Shown: piece after piece, positions 44,951 through 53,056 of the stretch | Layout: every line of letters starts with the position of its first letter | Position numbering within the stretch: the stretch's first letter is position 1 | From: Methylobacterium soli | GTDB lineage: Bacteria; Pseudomonadota; Alphaproteobacteria; Rhizobiales; Beijerinckiaceae | Direction of reading: 5' to 3' | DNA length: 64,000 nt | Assembly: GCF_008806385.1 (NCBI RefSeq) | Contig: NZ_VZZK01000001.1 | Span: forward strand, 248,001 to 312,000 | Program-made: the position numbers and the translations under genes | Notes under the pieces: model-generated | Database searches by the model: none | Seen by the model: only the letters and a program-made list of their open reading frames with translations | What the model was told of the DNA's origin: nothing

Positions 44951-47068
44951 TTAGCGGAGGAGCTGCAGGATGCCCTGCTGCGCCTGGTTGGCGAGCGACA
45001 GCGCCGAGATCGCCAGCGAGTTGCGGGTCGAGAGCGCCTGCGAGTTCGCTGCCTCCTCGTTCAGGTCGGCGCTCGTGAGGTTCGAGGAGCCGGTGTCGAG
45101 GATGTTGATCAGGTTCTTCGAGAAGTCCTGACGGTTCTGCACCACCGAAAGGTTCGAACCGAAGGTCGAAGCCTGGCCGCGCAGCTGGCTGGTTGCCGTG
45201 GTGATGGCCGAGAGCGTCTTGGTGATCTCGTCATCCGACTGGAAGCCGCCCGTCACCGCGGTCAGGCCGAGGCCGTCGGCATCGAGCTTGACGCCCTTGA
45301 TGTTAAGGCTGGAGGAGCCGTTCTCGTTGAAGGTCACCTTCAGGGTGTTCTCGTTCTCGTCGGCGCTGTTGCGGTAGAGCAGGTTGACGCCGTTGTAGCT
45401 CGAGTCCTTGGCCTGCTGGGTGATCTGGTTCAGGAGCTCGTTGAACTGCTTGGCCAGAGACGCGCGGGTCGAGTTGGTCGAGCCGGTGCTGTCCTTGCCG
45501 GAAGAGGTCAAGGCTGTCGCCGGGCCTTGTCCAGCGACGCCAGAGGTCTGGAGACCGAAGCCGACGTCGACGTTGTTGCCCGCCGTGGCACCCTGAGCTG
45601 CCTGAATGGTCAGCTTCTGGCCTGCACCCGCAGTCGTCGTGTTGATCACGAGCTTGTCGTTGGCGTCAAGGCTCGCCGTGACGTTGCCGGCAAGACCGGT
45701 ATCGGCAGCGATTTGCTTGTTGATCGCAGCCAGGATTTCGGTCTTGCTCGTCGTGGCCGCCGCTGCGCCGGTCGTACTGTCGAGCTTGATCGTCTTTGCC
45801 GGACCGGTTCCGAGCTGGAGGGTGAAGCTCGCAACCTTTGTGCCGCTCAAGTCGGTCGCGCTGGTCAGCGAAACGTTACCGTTGATGACAGCCTTAGCAG
45901 AACCGTCGGTGGCGTCTGAACCCGTTGCCGAAAGGCCGGTCACGGCGCTACCAGCAGCGCCCGCCGTGAGGACCGTCGTTCCAGCGCCGGTCGTGGTGCC
46001 GAAGCCGGTATCGGTCTGCGTGCTTCCGCTCGGAGCAGCTCTGACATTCACCGAAACCGCAGCGCCCGAACCGAGATCCGTGGAGTCGAACTCGATCTTG
46101 GTACCACCGTTAGCGACCGCCTTCAGCGAAGAACCCGCAGCCGTAAGCTGGACGTTGATCGCGTCGGCCAGGTCAGTCGCACTTGGGCCTGTTCCGAGAG
46201 CAGTGCCATCGGCTTTCAGGCTCGCAGAAGTCAGCGAGATATCCGTGCTGTTCACACCATCGCCAACGGTGAGGAACGCGCCGGCGGTGGCGCTCAGCGT
46301 GACCGCGCCAGAGGCGGTGCTGGCCACTGCCTTCGCTGCGGTCGGGGCGGTCGCCGGCTTTCCGAAACCGAGATCGTAGGTCGCGCTGGTCGCGCCGGAG
46401 ACGGTGAGCTTCTGAGCTGCGCCAGTGTTCGTGGTGGAGAGGTTGAGGCGGCCATCCGCACCGACGGAGGCCGACACTTTGCCCTTGAGAGCAGGGCTGC
46501 TTGCGATCTGGCTGTTGATGGCCGAGGCGACCTGATCAGCCGTGACCTTGGTGAGATCGGCGACCGAACCCTTCAAGGTCGCAGCATCGAGGCGGACTGT
46601 CGTCTTCGTGACGCCACCGTCGAGAGAGATGTCGAGCGAGCCGTCTTTGCCCAGCGACGAAAAGTCCTGGGTGCCGTCGGGCGTGCCGGCGAGACCCTGG
46701 AACGAAACGGAGCCGGAGACGGTCGCGGCGGTCGCGGCTTTGCCGCTCGACACGGCGCTCTTGTCCGACAGCGCCTGGTTGGCGGTGGACTTGGCCGAAT
46801 CGACCAGCTTCTGGATCGAGGTGATGCCCTGGTTGGCGGCCTGGATCGTCTGGACGCCGTTCGAGATGCCGTTCAGGAGCGCGCTCAGGTCCGACGAGCG
46901 GCTGGTCAGGCTCTGCGAGGTGAAGAAGCTCGTCGGGTCGTCGAGGGCCGAGTTGACCTTCTTGCCGGTCGAGAGACGGTTTTGGGTGGTGGAGAGGAGG
47001 CTGGCCGTGTCCTGCAGCGAGAGCAGGTTCTGACGCGTGGCAGCCGAAAGCGTAATGCTGGAGGACAT
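44951..47068 (-). CDS. Flagellin with three repeat modules
   Basis: Structural protein of the flagellar filament, exported by the flagellar type III system. The 705 residues are long for alphaproteobacterial flagellins, which are often 270-500. The conserved ends are clear: MSSSITLSAATRQNLLSLQD ... RLSTGKKVNSALDDPTSFFT at the start, and LINILDTGSSNLTSADLNEE ... LSLANQAQQGILQLLR at the end. Between about 143 and 505 there are three similar modules, each ending in a GFG (234-236, 355-357, 503-505). The middle has more Ser/Thr/Ala and slightly less GC. The true start is MSSS at 47068, not the in-frame start 72 bases upstream. The flbT and flaF genes lie just beyond the opposite end. Confidence 0.95.
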   Translation of the reverse strand: MSSSITLSAATRQNLLSLQDTASLLSTTQNRLSTGKKVNSALDDPTSFFTSQSLTSRSSDLSALLNGISNGVQTIQAANQGITSIQKLVDSAKSTANQALSDKSAVSSGKAATAATVSGSVSFQGLAGTPDGTQDFSSLGKDGSLDISLDGGVTKTTVRLDAATLKGSVADLTKVTADQVASAINSQIASSPALKGKVSASVGADGRLNLSTTNTGAAQKLTVSGATSATYDLGFGKPATAPTAAKAVASTASGAVTLSATAGAFLTVGDGVNSTDISLTSASLKADGTALGTGPSATDLADAINVQLTAAGSSLKAVANGGTKIEFDSTDLGSGAAVSVNVRAAPSGSTQTDTGFGTTTGAGTTVLTAGAAGSAVTGLSATGSDATDGSAKAVINGNVSLTSATDLSGTKVASFTLQLGTGPAKTIKLDSTTGAAAATTSKTEILAAINKQIAADTGLAGNVTASLDANDKLVINTTTAGAGQKLTIQAAQGATAGNNVDVGFGLQTSGVAGQGPATALTSSGKDSTGSTNSTRASLAKQFNELLNQITQQAKDSSYNGVNLLYRNSADENENTLKVTFNENGSSSLNIKGVKLDADGLGLTAVTGGFQSDDEITKTLSAITTATSQLRGQASTFGSNLSVVQNRQDFSKNLINILDTGSSNLTSADLNEEAANSQALSTRNSLAISALSLANQAQQGILQLLR

Positions 47069-47093
47069 TGTGGCGATCCATTCTGATCGGTAC

Positions 47094-47111
47094 GTCTCCG
47101 ATTTTGGAGAC
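47094..47111 (-). promoter_or_regulatory. Hairpin in the flagellin leader
   Basis: Arms gtctcc and ggagac (47094-47099, 47106-47111) with loop gatttt give a 6-bp stem, 26 bases before the flagellin ATG on the minus strand. FlbT is known to act on the flagellin mRNA leader in Caulobacter, and flbT is adjacent here. Whether this hairpin is its target is not known. Confidence 0.4.
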
Positions 47112-47308
47112 GGGCCCATGTCACCCCGGATATCTTGCAATCGGCTTAAGCCGCGTCGGTAAAGCGCCGTTAAGAGAACTGGACAAATCCTGAATACTTG
47201 AGAGCGGGCCCAGTTGTTTCAAAGACTTAAGCCAGGTCAGCCCGGGAAACATTTACCATCCGTTTACCATACCGAAGGATGGTGGCGGCAACCCTGGAGA
47301 TCGCGCCC

Positions 47309-47737
47309 GTGCCCCTGAAGATCGAACTCAAGCCGTTCGAGCGCCTGCTGATCGGCGGAGCGGCGATCCGCAACGGATCGCGGCGCTCGAGCTTCGTCAT
47401 CGAGACGATGACGAAGTTCCTGCGCGAATCGGACATCATCACGGAGAGCGAGGCCGACACGGCCTGCAAGCGACTCTACCTGACGCTGACGGTGATCTAC
47501 CTGACCGACAACGCGCCCGAGGCGGAGAATGCCTTCGTGCTCCAGGCCAACGAACTGATCTCGGCGGTGCCGACCACGGCGCCCTACGTCAAGGACATCT
47601 GCGCCCTGATGGCGGCGCGCGAGTTCTACAAGGCGCTCAAGCGCGGCAAGGAACTCGTCCAATACGAGCGGGCTCTGGCCGACCGGCTCGCCGGCACCCT
47701 GGCCGCCGGCGAGACCTCGGCGAGCCAGGCGCCCTGA
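47309..47737 (+). CDS. flbT: Flagellar biosynthesis repressor FlbT
   Basis: Post-transcriptional regulator that binds flagellin mRNA and links its turnover to flagellar assembly in Caulobacter and relatives. The 142 residues contain the family sequence PLKIELKPFERLLIGGAAIR, NGSRRSSFVIE and RLYLTLTVIYLTDNAPEAEN. The start GTG at 47309 has GGAG nine bases before it and gives the canonical MPLKIELKPFER; the in-frame start at 47279 would add ten residues. Divergent from flagellin, convergent with flaF. Confidence 0.93.
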   Translation: MPLKIELKPFERLLIGGAAIRNGSRRSSFVIETMTKFLRESDIITESEADTACKRLYLTLTVIYLTDNAPEAENAFVLQANELISAVPTTAPYVKDICALMAAREFYKALKRGKELVQYERALADRLAGTLAAGETSASQAP

Positions 47738-47768
47738 CGGGCGCTGCCGGACGATCCGGGAATCGAGA

Positions 47769-47813
47769 AAGGGCCGGGCGCGGGAGGGCGGAACCTTCCC
47801 TCGCCCGGCCCTT
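47769..47813. terminator. Bidirectional terminator between flbT and flaF
   Basis: A perfect 12-bp stem aagggccgggcg/cgcccggccctt (47769-47780 and 47802-47813) with an inner GC hairpin lies between the convergent stops of flbT and flaF. T runs are short on both sides, but the position supports termination in both directions. Confidence 0.7.
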
Positions 47814-47849
47814 CGCGCAATCGCGGGATGCGTGTGCGCCGGCCGGGTC

Positions 47850-48218
47850 TCAGCCGCGCAGGCCGGCGGCGAGCTGGTGATTGATGTTGATCAGCGCCGA
47901 GAGCTTCTCGGCCTGCGGCTCGACCATGGTGTCGATGCTGCGGCGGAACACGAAGATCGAGAGCTGCGCGATCTCGTTCTTGACCGTGACGGGCAGCGGG
48001 CTCTCCGGCGCGGTCGCGGCACCGGCCAGGACGGTCCAGACCTTCTGATTGAAGTTCAGGGCCTCGTTGATGCCGGCACTCTGGTTCGCCCAATCCGACT
48101 GCACCGCCTGCAGGCGGGTCGCGGCCTTGATCAGCACCGCGGCTTCGGCTTCACGCGGCGACAGGGCCACCTGCGAAACCTTCGCGTAGGCGCTCGCTCC
48201 GTACGACATCGACGTCAT
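47850..48218 (-). CDS. flaF: Flagellar biosynthesis regulator FlaF
   Basis: Needed for flagellin production or secretion in Caulobacter, where it works opposite to FlbT. The 122 residues include the family core SPREAEAAVLIKAATRLQAV, NFNQKVWTVLAG, and VKNEIAQLSIFVFRRSIDTM. The first Met (48218) and a second at 48209 (MSYGASAYAKV) are both possible. Convergent with flbT, separated by a terminator. Confidence 0.92.
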   Translation of the reverse strand: MTSMSYGASAYAKVSQVALSPREAEAAVLIKAATRLQAVQSDWANQSAGINEALNFNQKVWTVLAGAATAPESPLPVTVKNEIAQLSIFVFRRSIDTMVEPQAEKLSALININHQLAAGLRG

Positions 48219-48392
48219 TCCCCCCAGGCCGCGGCGCGAATCGTGACAAGCCGCTGGCGCAGGCTAGGCGAGACTGTCTTAAGACAAGGTAATCCGCAGC
48301 CCTGCCGCAATCGTGCCGAGAAGCGCGCTCAGGGACCGCGGCGCGATCGTGCGGCCGTCGCATCGGACGGCCTGGGGCGGGATGCCTGCGGG

Positions 48393-48641
48393 ATGATGAA
48401 TTTTCTGTTGGGGATGGTCGCCGGCGGACTGATCGCCTGCGTGGCGACGATCGCGGCGGCCCGTCACCCGGAAGTGCAGGCCCGGCTCGGCCTGAGGCCG
48501 GCGCCGGTGCCGGCCGTCTCGATGCCGGCGGCCCTTCCGCGACCCGAATCCTGCCCGCCGAGGGCGGGCGATCCGCCGGTGGTCGGCAATGCCGAGATGC
48601 TGTTCTCGAAGCGCCGGTTCTGGTCCGTGACGCCCCGGTAG
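48393..48641 (+). CDS. Small membrane protein (82 aa)
   Basis: Starts MMNFLLGMVAGGLIACVATI, a clear single membrane span at about 3-23, followed by a periplasmic or cytoplasmic Pro-rich tail (RPAPVPAVSMPAALPRPESC). No family recognised. The ribosome site is weak (GCGGG just before the ATG). Its distinctive hydrophobic start against the Arg-rich surroundings supports it being real. Confidence 0.55.
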   Translation: MMNFLLGMVAGGLIACVATIAAARHPEVQARLGLRPAPVPAVSMPAALPRPESCPPRAGDPPVVGNAEMLFSKRRFWSVTPR

Positions 48642-48649
48642 GGCGCGAT

Positions 48650-48781
48650 TCAGACGCTGCTGAGCAGGAACATCAGCATGGTCGTGGCGACCGTGGTGCT
48701 GAGGAAGCCGCAGAGCGCCGCGGCGAAGGACGGGCCGGTGGCCGGCAGGGTCTCGGCGGCATGGGTGTTCAGCGTGGTCAT
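48650..48781 (-). CDS. Small hydrophobic peptide (43 aa)
   Basis: Reads MTTLNTHAAETLPATGPSFA, then AAALCGFLSTTVATTMLMFLL and ends LSSV. One membrane span at about 20-40. AAGG lies eight bases before the ATG. Convergent with the 82-residue membrane protein, eight bases apart. No family recognised. Short, so chance is possible, but the ribosome site and hydrophobic segment favour a gene. Confidence 0.5.
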   Translation of the reverse strand: MTTLNTHAAETLPATGPSFAAALCGFLSTTVATTMLMFLLSSV

Positions 48782-48870
48782 GGCGTTCGGCCTTCATCGC
48801 GACTCGGGCGCCGCGGCTTGAGTGAAGATGTCGTGAAAGCGGGTGGGCGGGTGTGCGTGGCCGCACCCGC

Positions 48871-49182
48871 TCAATCGCAGCGGTTCACGCGCTTGGCGAC
48901 GCGCAGCGCCCGCAACTCGCTGCGGAGGTCGATGGCGATGACGCCGGCGCCGCAATCCTCGAAGGCGTCGCGGGCGTCGTTGTAGCGGTCCCCCACCTCG
49001 TCGAGGGTGTCGCAGACCCGGTCGTGGTTGCCGATGCGGGCCTCCTGGCGGGCCTGGAAGCGCAGGGCGTTGGCCTCATCGACCTTGCGCTGCGCCTCGA
49101 GGCAGGACGGCAGGGCAGAGGCCGGCGCCGCACAGGCGAGCAGGCTCAAGCCCGCGAGAGCGGAGAGCGAGAACTTCAACAT
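48871..49182 (-). CDS. Exported small protein (103 aa)
   Basis: N-terminal signal peptide MLKFSLSALAGLSLLACAAP with cleavage near ASALP, then a charged helical mature part (SCLEAQRKVDEANALRFQAR, RYNDARDAFEDCGAGVIAID). Mature Cys residues at CLEAQ, RVCDTL, EDCG and NRCD suggest two disulfides, which fits the periplasm. No family recognised. Stands alone on the minus strand. Confidence 0.72.
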   Translation of the reverse strand: MLKFSLSALAGLSLLACAAPASALPSCLEAQRKVDEANALRFQARQEARIGNHDRVCDTLDEVGDRYNDARDAFEDCGAGVIAIDLRSELRALRVAKRVNRCD

Positions 49183-49299
49183 GGGACACCGTTAACGCGG
49201 TCACTCGATCGTGAGCCAAGGGCGCAACCAGAAGTGAAGTAACTTCGGTCATAGCCCGTTCAGGTCCTTGAAACGGGACAGCGTACGCGATGGTTCCGT

Positions 49300-49818
49300 T
49301 CATCGCTCAAGCTTCGTCCGGGGTCTTCGCGAGACCAGGATCGCCGCCAGCGAGACGGGCGCGAAACCCTGCGCGTCGACCCCGACATCGTATTGCCGCG
49401 GGATCGGCTTCAGCTGTCCGTGCGAATGCCCGTGCAGGTTCAGGGCCCCGCGCCCCATCCCGTTCCAGGTCCGGAAGGCGTAGTGGCAGAGCACGAGGCG
49501 GCGCTCGTCGAGGCTGATCTCCGCGTAATGCCCGACGAAAACCCAATCCGGCGCATCCAGCGTCGCCGGCCCGTCATTGTTGCCGATGATCAGGCGCTTG
49601 GTGCCGTTGAGGCCGGCCAGGATCTCCCGCACCCGCTCCGCCGGCGGCCCGAGGGCGAAGTCTCCGAGATGCCAGACCTCGTCCTGCGGTCCCACCACGG
49701 CGTTCCAGTTGGCGATCAGGGCGGCATCGTGCGCGGTCAGATCCGGGAACGGCCTGCGGTCGAGCCGCAGGATCCGCGGATCGCCGAAATGGGTGTCGCT
49801 CGTGAAGTAGGTCGCCAT
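49300..49818 (-). CDS. Small metallophosphoesterase
   Basis: A 172-residue cytosolic phosphoesterase of the compact type: MATYFTSDTHFGDPRIL, DEVWHLGDFALG, RLIIGNNDGP (GNND replaces GNHD), LVLCHYAFRTWNG and LHGHSHGQL. The motif order is that of YfcE-like or Ap4A-hydrolase-like small phosphoesterases. The Asn for His change at GNHD occurs in several such proteins. Start 49818 gives the proper N-terminus. The M23 peptidase gene lies upstream on the same strand, 55 bases away. Confidence 0.88.
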   Translation of the reverse strand: MATYFTSDTHFGDPRILRLDRRPFPDLTAHDAALIANWNAVVGPQDEVWHLGDFALGPPAERVREILAGLNGTKRLIIGNNDGPATLDAPDWVFVGHYAEISLDERRLVLCHYAFRTWNGMGRGALNLHGHSHGQLKPIPRQYDVGVDAQGFAPVSLAAILVSRRPRTKLER

Positions 49819-49873
49819 CCGGTCGCGCCTCGCTGGTCCGCGCGGGGCAACGCGGGGCGGCGCCAAGGGATGC

Positions 49874-50887
49874 TCAGGGGCGCGCGGCCGGCATCTCCAC
49901 CGTGAAGCTCCGCTCCAGCGCGACCGCGCCGGCGCGCAGGACGCGGAAATGCGCCGTGTAGGAACCGGGCGGCCAGCCGCCCGGCGGGCGCTTCCGGCCG
50001 CCGAAGAGCAGGGACTGGGCCCGGGGCCGGACGAGGGCCGGGTCGTTCGCCTCGGCGAGGACGCGTCCGTCCGGGCCCCGCAGGACGAGGCTCTGCACGT
50101 CGCCGGCATCGAGGCCGATCGCCCGGGCCCAGGCCACGAGGGCGTCCGGATCGCGGCCGGGCGGCCGAGTGGTCCCGGTCTCGATCGCCGGCATCGTGAC
50201 GGCGCCGTCGGCAAATCCCGCGTCGAGGAGGCTGCCGGCCCGGTAGCTCAGGCTCTCGTGCAGGGCGGGGTCCCACAGGCTCGCCTTGAGCGAGGCCGCG
50301 CCGGGCGCTGAGGTCTCGGCGCCCGGCGCGAAGGGGTCCAGGGTTCGGCCGTCGCGGCGCAGGGTGAAGTGCAGGTGCGGGAACTCGCTGGCGCCGGAGA
50401 GGCCGGCCCGGCCGATCGGCTGCCCGGCCATCACCGCGGTGCCGGGGCGCAGCGTCACGCTTCCCCGGGCGAGGTGGCAATACTGGGTCTCGTAGCCGTC
50501 CGGATGGGCGATCACCAGGCCGTTGCCGCACTCGACGCCCGCGACCTTGGCGAGACCCGTCTCGCGCACGGAGATGTCGGGGGCGTCGTTGCGGCTGCGC
50601 AGGATGGTGCCGGCGGCGGCGGCTCGCACTACCCCGAGCGGGCCGGCCTCGGCGGCGAGCGACGGCAGCCGGATATCGGTGCCGTCATGCCCGTCATAGG
50701 CGCGGCTGCCGCCCGTATAGTCGCGCGCGCCGGGCCCCGGGTCGCGGTCGACGTAGTACTGGATGAAGCAGGTGCGGCCGGGCTCGCAGGCGAGCGGAAA
50801 TTGCAGGACCGGCAGCTCGGCGCGCGCCGGGCCCGCGAGGAGCAGCAGCGGCACGAGGAGCGGAGTGAGGCGGGGTCGGGTCGCCAT
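49874..50887 (-). CDS. M23 family metallopeptidase (exported)
   Basis: Periplasmic peptidase of the LytM/M23 fold that trims peptidoglycan cross-links or regulates amidases. The 337 residues begin with a signal peptide (LTPLLVPLLLLAGPARA-EL). Metal residues appear in GHDGTDIRLP (His and Asp) and FPHLHFTLRRDG (His-x-His), and the CHLARGSVTL strand is typical. The last 130 residues are an unusual beta-rich extension (VAWARAIGLDAGDVQSLVLR, PPGSYTAHFRVLRAGAVALE) that may bind a partner. A 16-bp tandem repeat lies about 50 bases upstream of its start. Confidence 0.9.
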   Translation of the reverse strand: MATRPRLTPLLVPLLLLAGPARAELPVLQFPLACEPGRTCFIQYYVDRDPGPGARDYTGGSRAYDGHDGTDIRLPSLAAEAGPLGVVRAAAAGTILRSRNDAPDISVRETGLAKVAGVECGNGLVIAHPDGYETQYCHLARGSVTLRPGTAVMAGQPIGRAGLSGASEFPHLHFTLRRDGRTLDPFAPGAETSAPGAASLKASLWDPALHESLSYRAGSLLDAGFADGAVTMPAIETGTTRPPGRDPDALVAWARAIGLDAGDVQSLVLRGPDGRVLAEANDPALVRPRAQSLLFGGRKRPPGGWPPGSYTAHFRVLRAGAVALERSFTVEMPAARP

Positions 50888-50933
50888 AATGCGCGGGTCT
50901 CCACCGGGTCCGGATGGGCAGGCCCGCAGCCGC

Positions 50934-50969
50934 GGGCACCCGCATGTGCGGGCACCTGCATGTGCGGGC
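50934..50969. repeat. 16-bp tandem duplication
   Basis: gggcacccgcatgtgc (50934-50949) is followed at once by gggcacctgcatgtgc (50950-50965), one base different, then gggca. It is in the leader of the M23 peptidase gene. Looks like replication slippage. Confidence 0.75.
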
Positions 50970-50977
50970 AGAGGGGA

Positions 50978-51193
50978 TCAGTTGAGATAGGTCCGGATCC
51001 AGACCGGCGGGAGCAGGTCGCCCTCCGCAGTGGTGATCCAGGGCTGCAGGGCCGGGTCGGCCAGGAAGGCCCCGGCCGCCGCGATCGCCTCGCGCAGGCT
51101 CGCGAAGCGGGCCGGATGCTCCGGGGAGAAGCGCGCCGGGAGCGCGTGCCAGACCTTGAGGGCGGCCGGGCGATCGAGGATGTCGAGATCCAT
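50978..51193 (-). CDS. Hypothetical small protein (71 aa)
   Basis: Starts MDLDILDRPAALKVWHALPA, preceded by AAGGA eight bases upstream. Contains LREAIAAAGAFLADPALQPW and ends with a hydrophobic PPVWIRTYLN. No signal peptide or span. No family recognised. A tiny companion gene lies 24 bases upstream on the same strand. Confidence 0.62.
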   Translation of the reverse strand: MDLDILDRPAALKVWHALPARFSPEHPARFASLREAIAAAGAFLADPALQPWITTAEGDLLPPVWIRTYLN

Positions 51194-51217
51194 CGGAAGC
51201 ATCCTTGTGCGCCGCGC

Positions 51218-51301
51218 TCAGCGGGTCTGCGGGTGGGGTTGGGCGGGCACCCGGATCTCCACCAGGCGGCCCGTGATCGGATCGAGAATCGTGAGGGTCA
51301 T
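51218..51301 (-). CDS. Very small protein (27 aa)
   Basis: MTLTILDPITGRLVEIRVPA followed by QPHPQTR. The ATG has a strong GGAG six bases upstream. The D-P-x-T-G-R-L-V-x-I pattern looks like a beta-hairpin. It precedes the 71-residue gene by 24 bases, so both are probably on one transcript. Too short to assign by sequence alone. Confidence 0.45.
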   Translation of the reverse strand: MTLTILDPITGRLVEIRVPAQPHPQTR

Positions 51302-51516
51302 GGCGAGCTCCGGAATGCCGATGCGTCGATCCTCGCCGATCGGGGGGCCTATGACTGTGACGTCCCTCACGCCCCCCCGGATGGCGGCCCGCGCCGGCCT
51401 TCTGTGACCGGCATCACCGAGCCCCGGCCGGCGCGCCCCTACAACGGGACATCCCCGCCGGGGCCCAGCCCCGATCCCGGCGGCCCTCCCCCGGCTTCCT
51501 GTCAGGAGCGCGCCCG

Positions 51517-52869
51517 ATGCCCACGACCCTTCCGCTCCGCGCCGACACCCGCCTCGCCGGCAGCCGCAGCGCGGATGCCGCCAGGATGGCGATCCGGCGC
51601 CAGGTCCGCATCGCCGTGCTGGTCGTCCTCGCCCTCGTGGGCGGTGTCGGCGGCTGGGCGAGCCTCACGGTGATCGGCGGCGCCGTCATCACCTCGGGCC
51701 AGCTCGTGGTGGAGAGCGACGTGAAGAAGGTGCAGCACCCGGTCGGCGGCATCGTCGGCGAATTGCGGGTGCGCGAGGGCGACCGGGTCAAGGCCGGCGA
51801 CATCCTGGTGCGCCTCGACGAGACCCAGCCGCGCGCCAGCCTCGACATCGTGCTGCGGGCCCTCGACGCGCTCAGCGCGCGGCGCACCCGCGAGGAGGCC
51901 GAGCGCGACGGCGACATCGCCCTCAACTTCCCCTCGGACCTCCAGGCCCGGGCGGCTTCGGACGCGGCGGTCGCCAGCCTGATCGACAGCGAGACGCGCC
52001 TGTTCCTCGCCCGCTCCAAGGCCCGCAACGGCCGGAAGGCCCAGTTCCGCGAGCGCGTGGCGCAGCTCGAACAGGAGATCGCCGGCCTCAACGAGCAGAT
52101 GGCCGCCAAGACCAAGGAGAGCGCCGCCGTGAACCTGGAGCTGAAGGGCATCCGCGAGCTCTGGCAGAAGAACCTCGTGCAGCTGCCGCGCCTCACCGGG
52201 CTCGAGCGCGAGGCCGCGCGGCTCGAGGGCGACCGGGGCAAGATCCTGGCCGGGATCGCCCAGACGAAGGGCAAGATCAACGAGGTCGAGCTGCAGGTCA
52301 TGCAGGTCGACCAGGACATGCGCAACGAAGTCGCCAAGGACCTGACCGAGATCCGGGCGCGCTGGTCGGAATTCGAGGAGAAGCAGACGGCGGCCCTCGA
52401 CCAACTCCGCCGCACCGACCTGCGCGCTCCCCAGGACGGCATCGTCCATCAGATGACCGTGCACACCGTGGGGGGCCTCGTGGTGCCAAGCGAGCCCGCG
52501 ATGCTGATCGTGCCAGAATCCGACGAGCTCGCGGTCGAGGTGAAGATCCAGCCCAAGGACATCGACCATGTCCGCGTCGACCAGCACGCGACCCTGCGCT
52601 TCTCCGCCTTCAGCCAGCGCACCACGCCGCAGGTTGGCGGCACGGTGGAGCGCGTCGCGGCCGACGTCACGCAGGATTTGAAGACCGGCGCCAGCTTCTA
52701 CAAGGCCCGGATCCGTGTCTCCCAGAGCGAGCGGGCCCGGCTCGGCACGGTCCAGCTCGTGCCTGGCATGCCGGTCGATGCCTTCCTGGAAACCGGCGAG
52801 CACACGGTGATCGCCTACCTGACGAAGCCGCTCACCGACCAGATCACCAAGGCCTGGCGCGAGCATTGA
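51517..52869 (+). CDS. HlyD/PrtE-type type I secretion adaptor
   Basis: Periplasmic adaptor that links an inner-membrane ABC exporter to a TolC-like channel. The 450 residues have a span at about 30-50 (RIAVLVVLALVGGVGGWASL), the family biotinyl-like half IVGELRVREGDRVKAGDILV, a long coiled coil (about 110-310) and the second half DLRAPQDGIVHQMTVHTVGG, then a beta-barrel with LVPGMPVDAFLETGEHTVIA. It matches HlyD/PrtE throughout. The usual ABC partner is not next to it, and no TolC is seen. Confidence 0.92.
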   Translation: MPTTLPLRADTRLAGSRSADAARMAIRRQVRIAVLVVLALVGGVGGWASLTVIGGAVITSGQLVVESDVKKVQHPVGGIVGELRVREGDRVKAGDILVRLDETQPRASLDIVLRALDALSARRTREEAERDGDIALNFPSDLQARAASDAAVASLIDSETRLFLARSKARNGRKAQFRERVAQLEQEIAGLNEQMAAKTKESAAVNLELKGIRELWQKNLVQLPRLTGLEREAARLEGDRGKILAGIAQTKGKINEVELQVMQVDQDMRNEVAKDLTEIRARWSEFEEKQTAALDQLRRTDLRAPQDGIVHQMTVHTVGGLVVPSEPAMLIVPESDELAVEVKIQPKDIDHVRVDQHATLRFSAFSQRTTPQVGGTVERVAADVTQDLKTGASFYKARIRVSQSERARLGTVQLVPGMPVDAFLETGEHTVIAYLTKPLTDQITKAWREH

Positions 52870-53056
52870 GGTGCCGGATCATCCGGCCCGGGTTCAGAGC
52901 CGGGGATGCGTCCGCACAGAGTCCGGACTCGGCGCCTTCGGTCGGGATCATCCGCGCTTCGTCGATGCCTTTCGCGAAGCCTTCGGCGCCCGGTTCGAGG
53001 TCGCGCCGTGGCGCGCAGACCTGCCTGTCCGTGTCGGGCGCGCGGGACGAGCGAGG

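Noticed and set aside
45150..45170. tRNA T-loop-like ggttcgaacc
   Set aside because: It lies inside the flagellin coding sequence and no cloverleaf can be formed around it.
47130..47160. Sigma-54 promoter for flagellin
   Set aside because: A GG...TTGC arrangement exists on the minus strand, but the spacing between GG and GC is 12 bases rather than the required 10.
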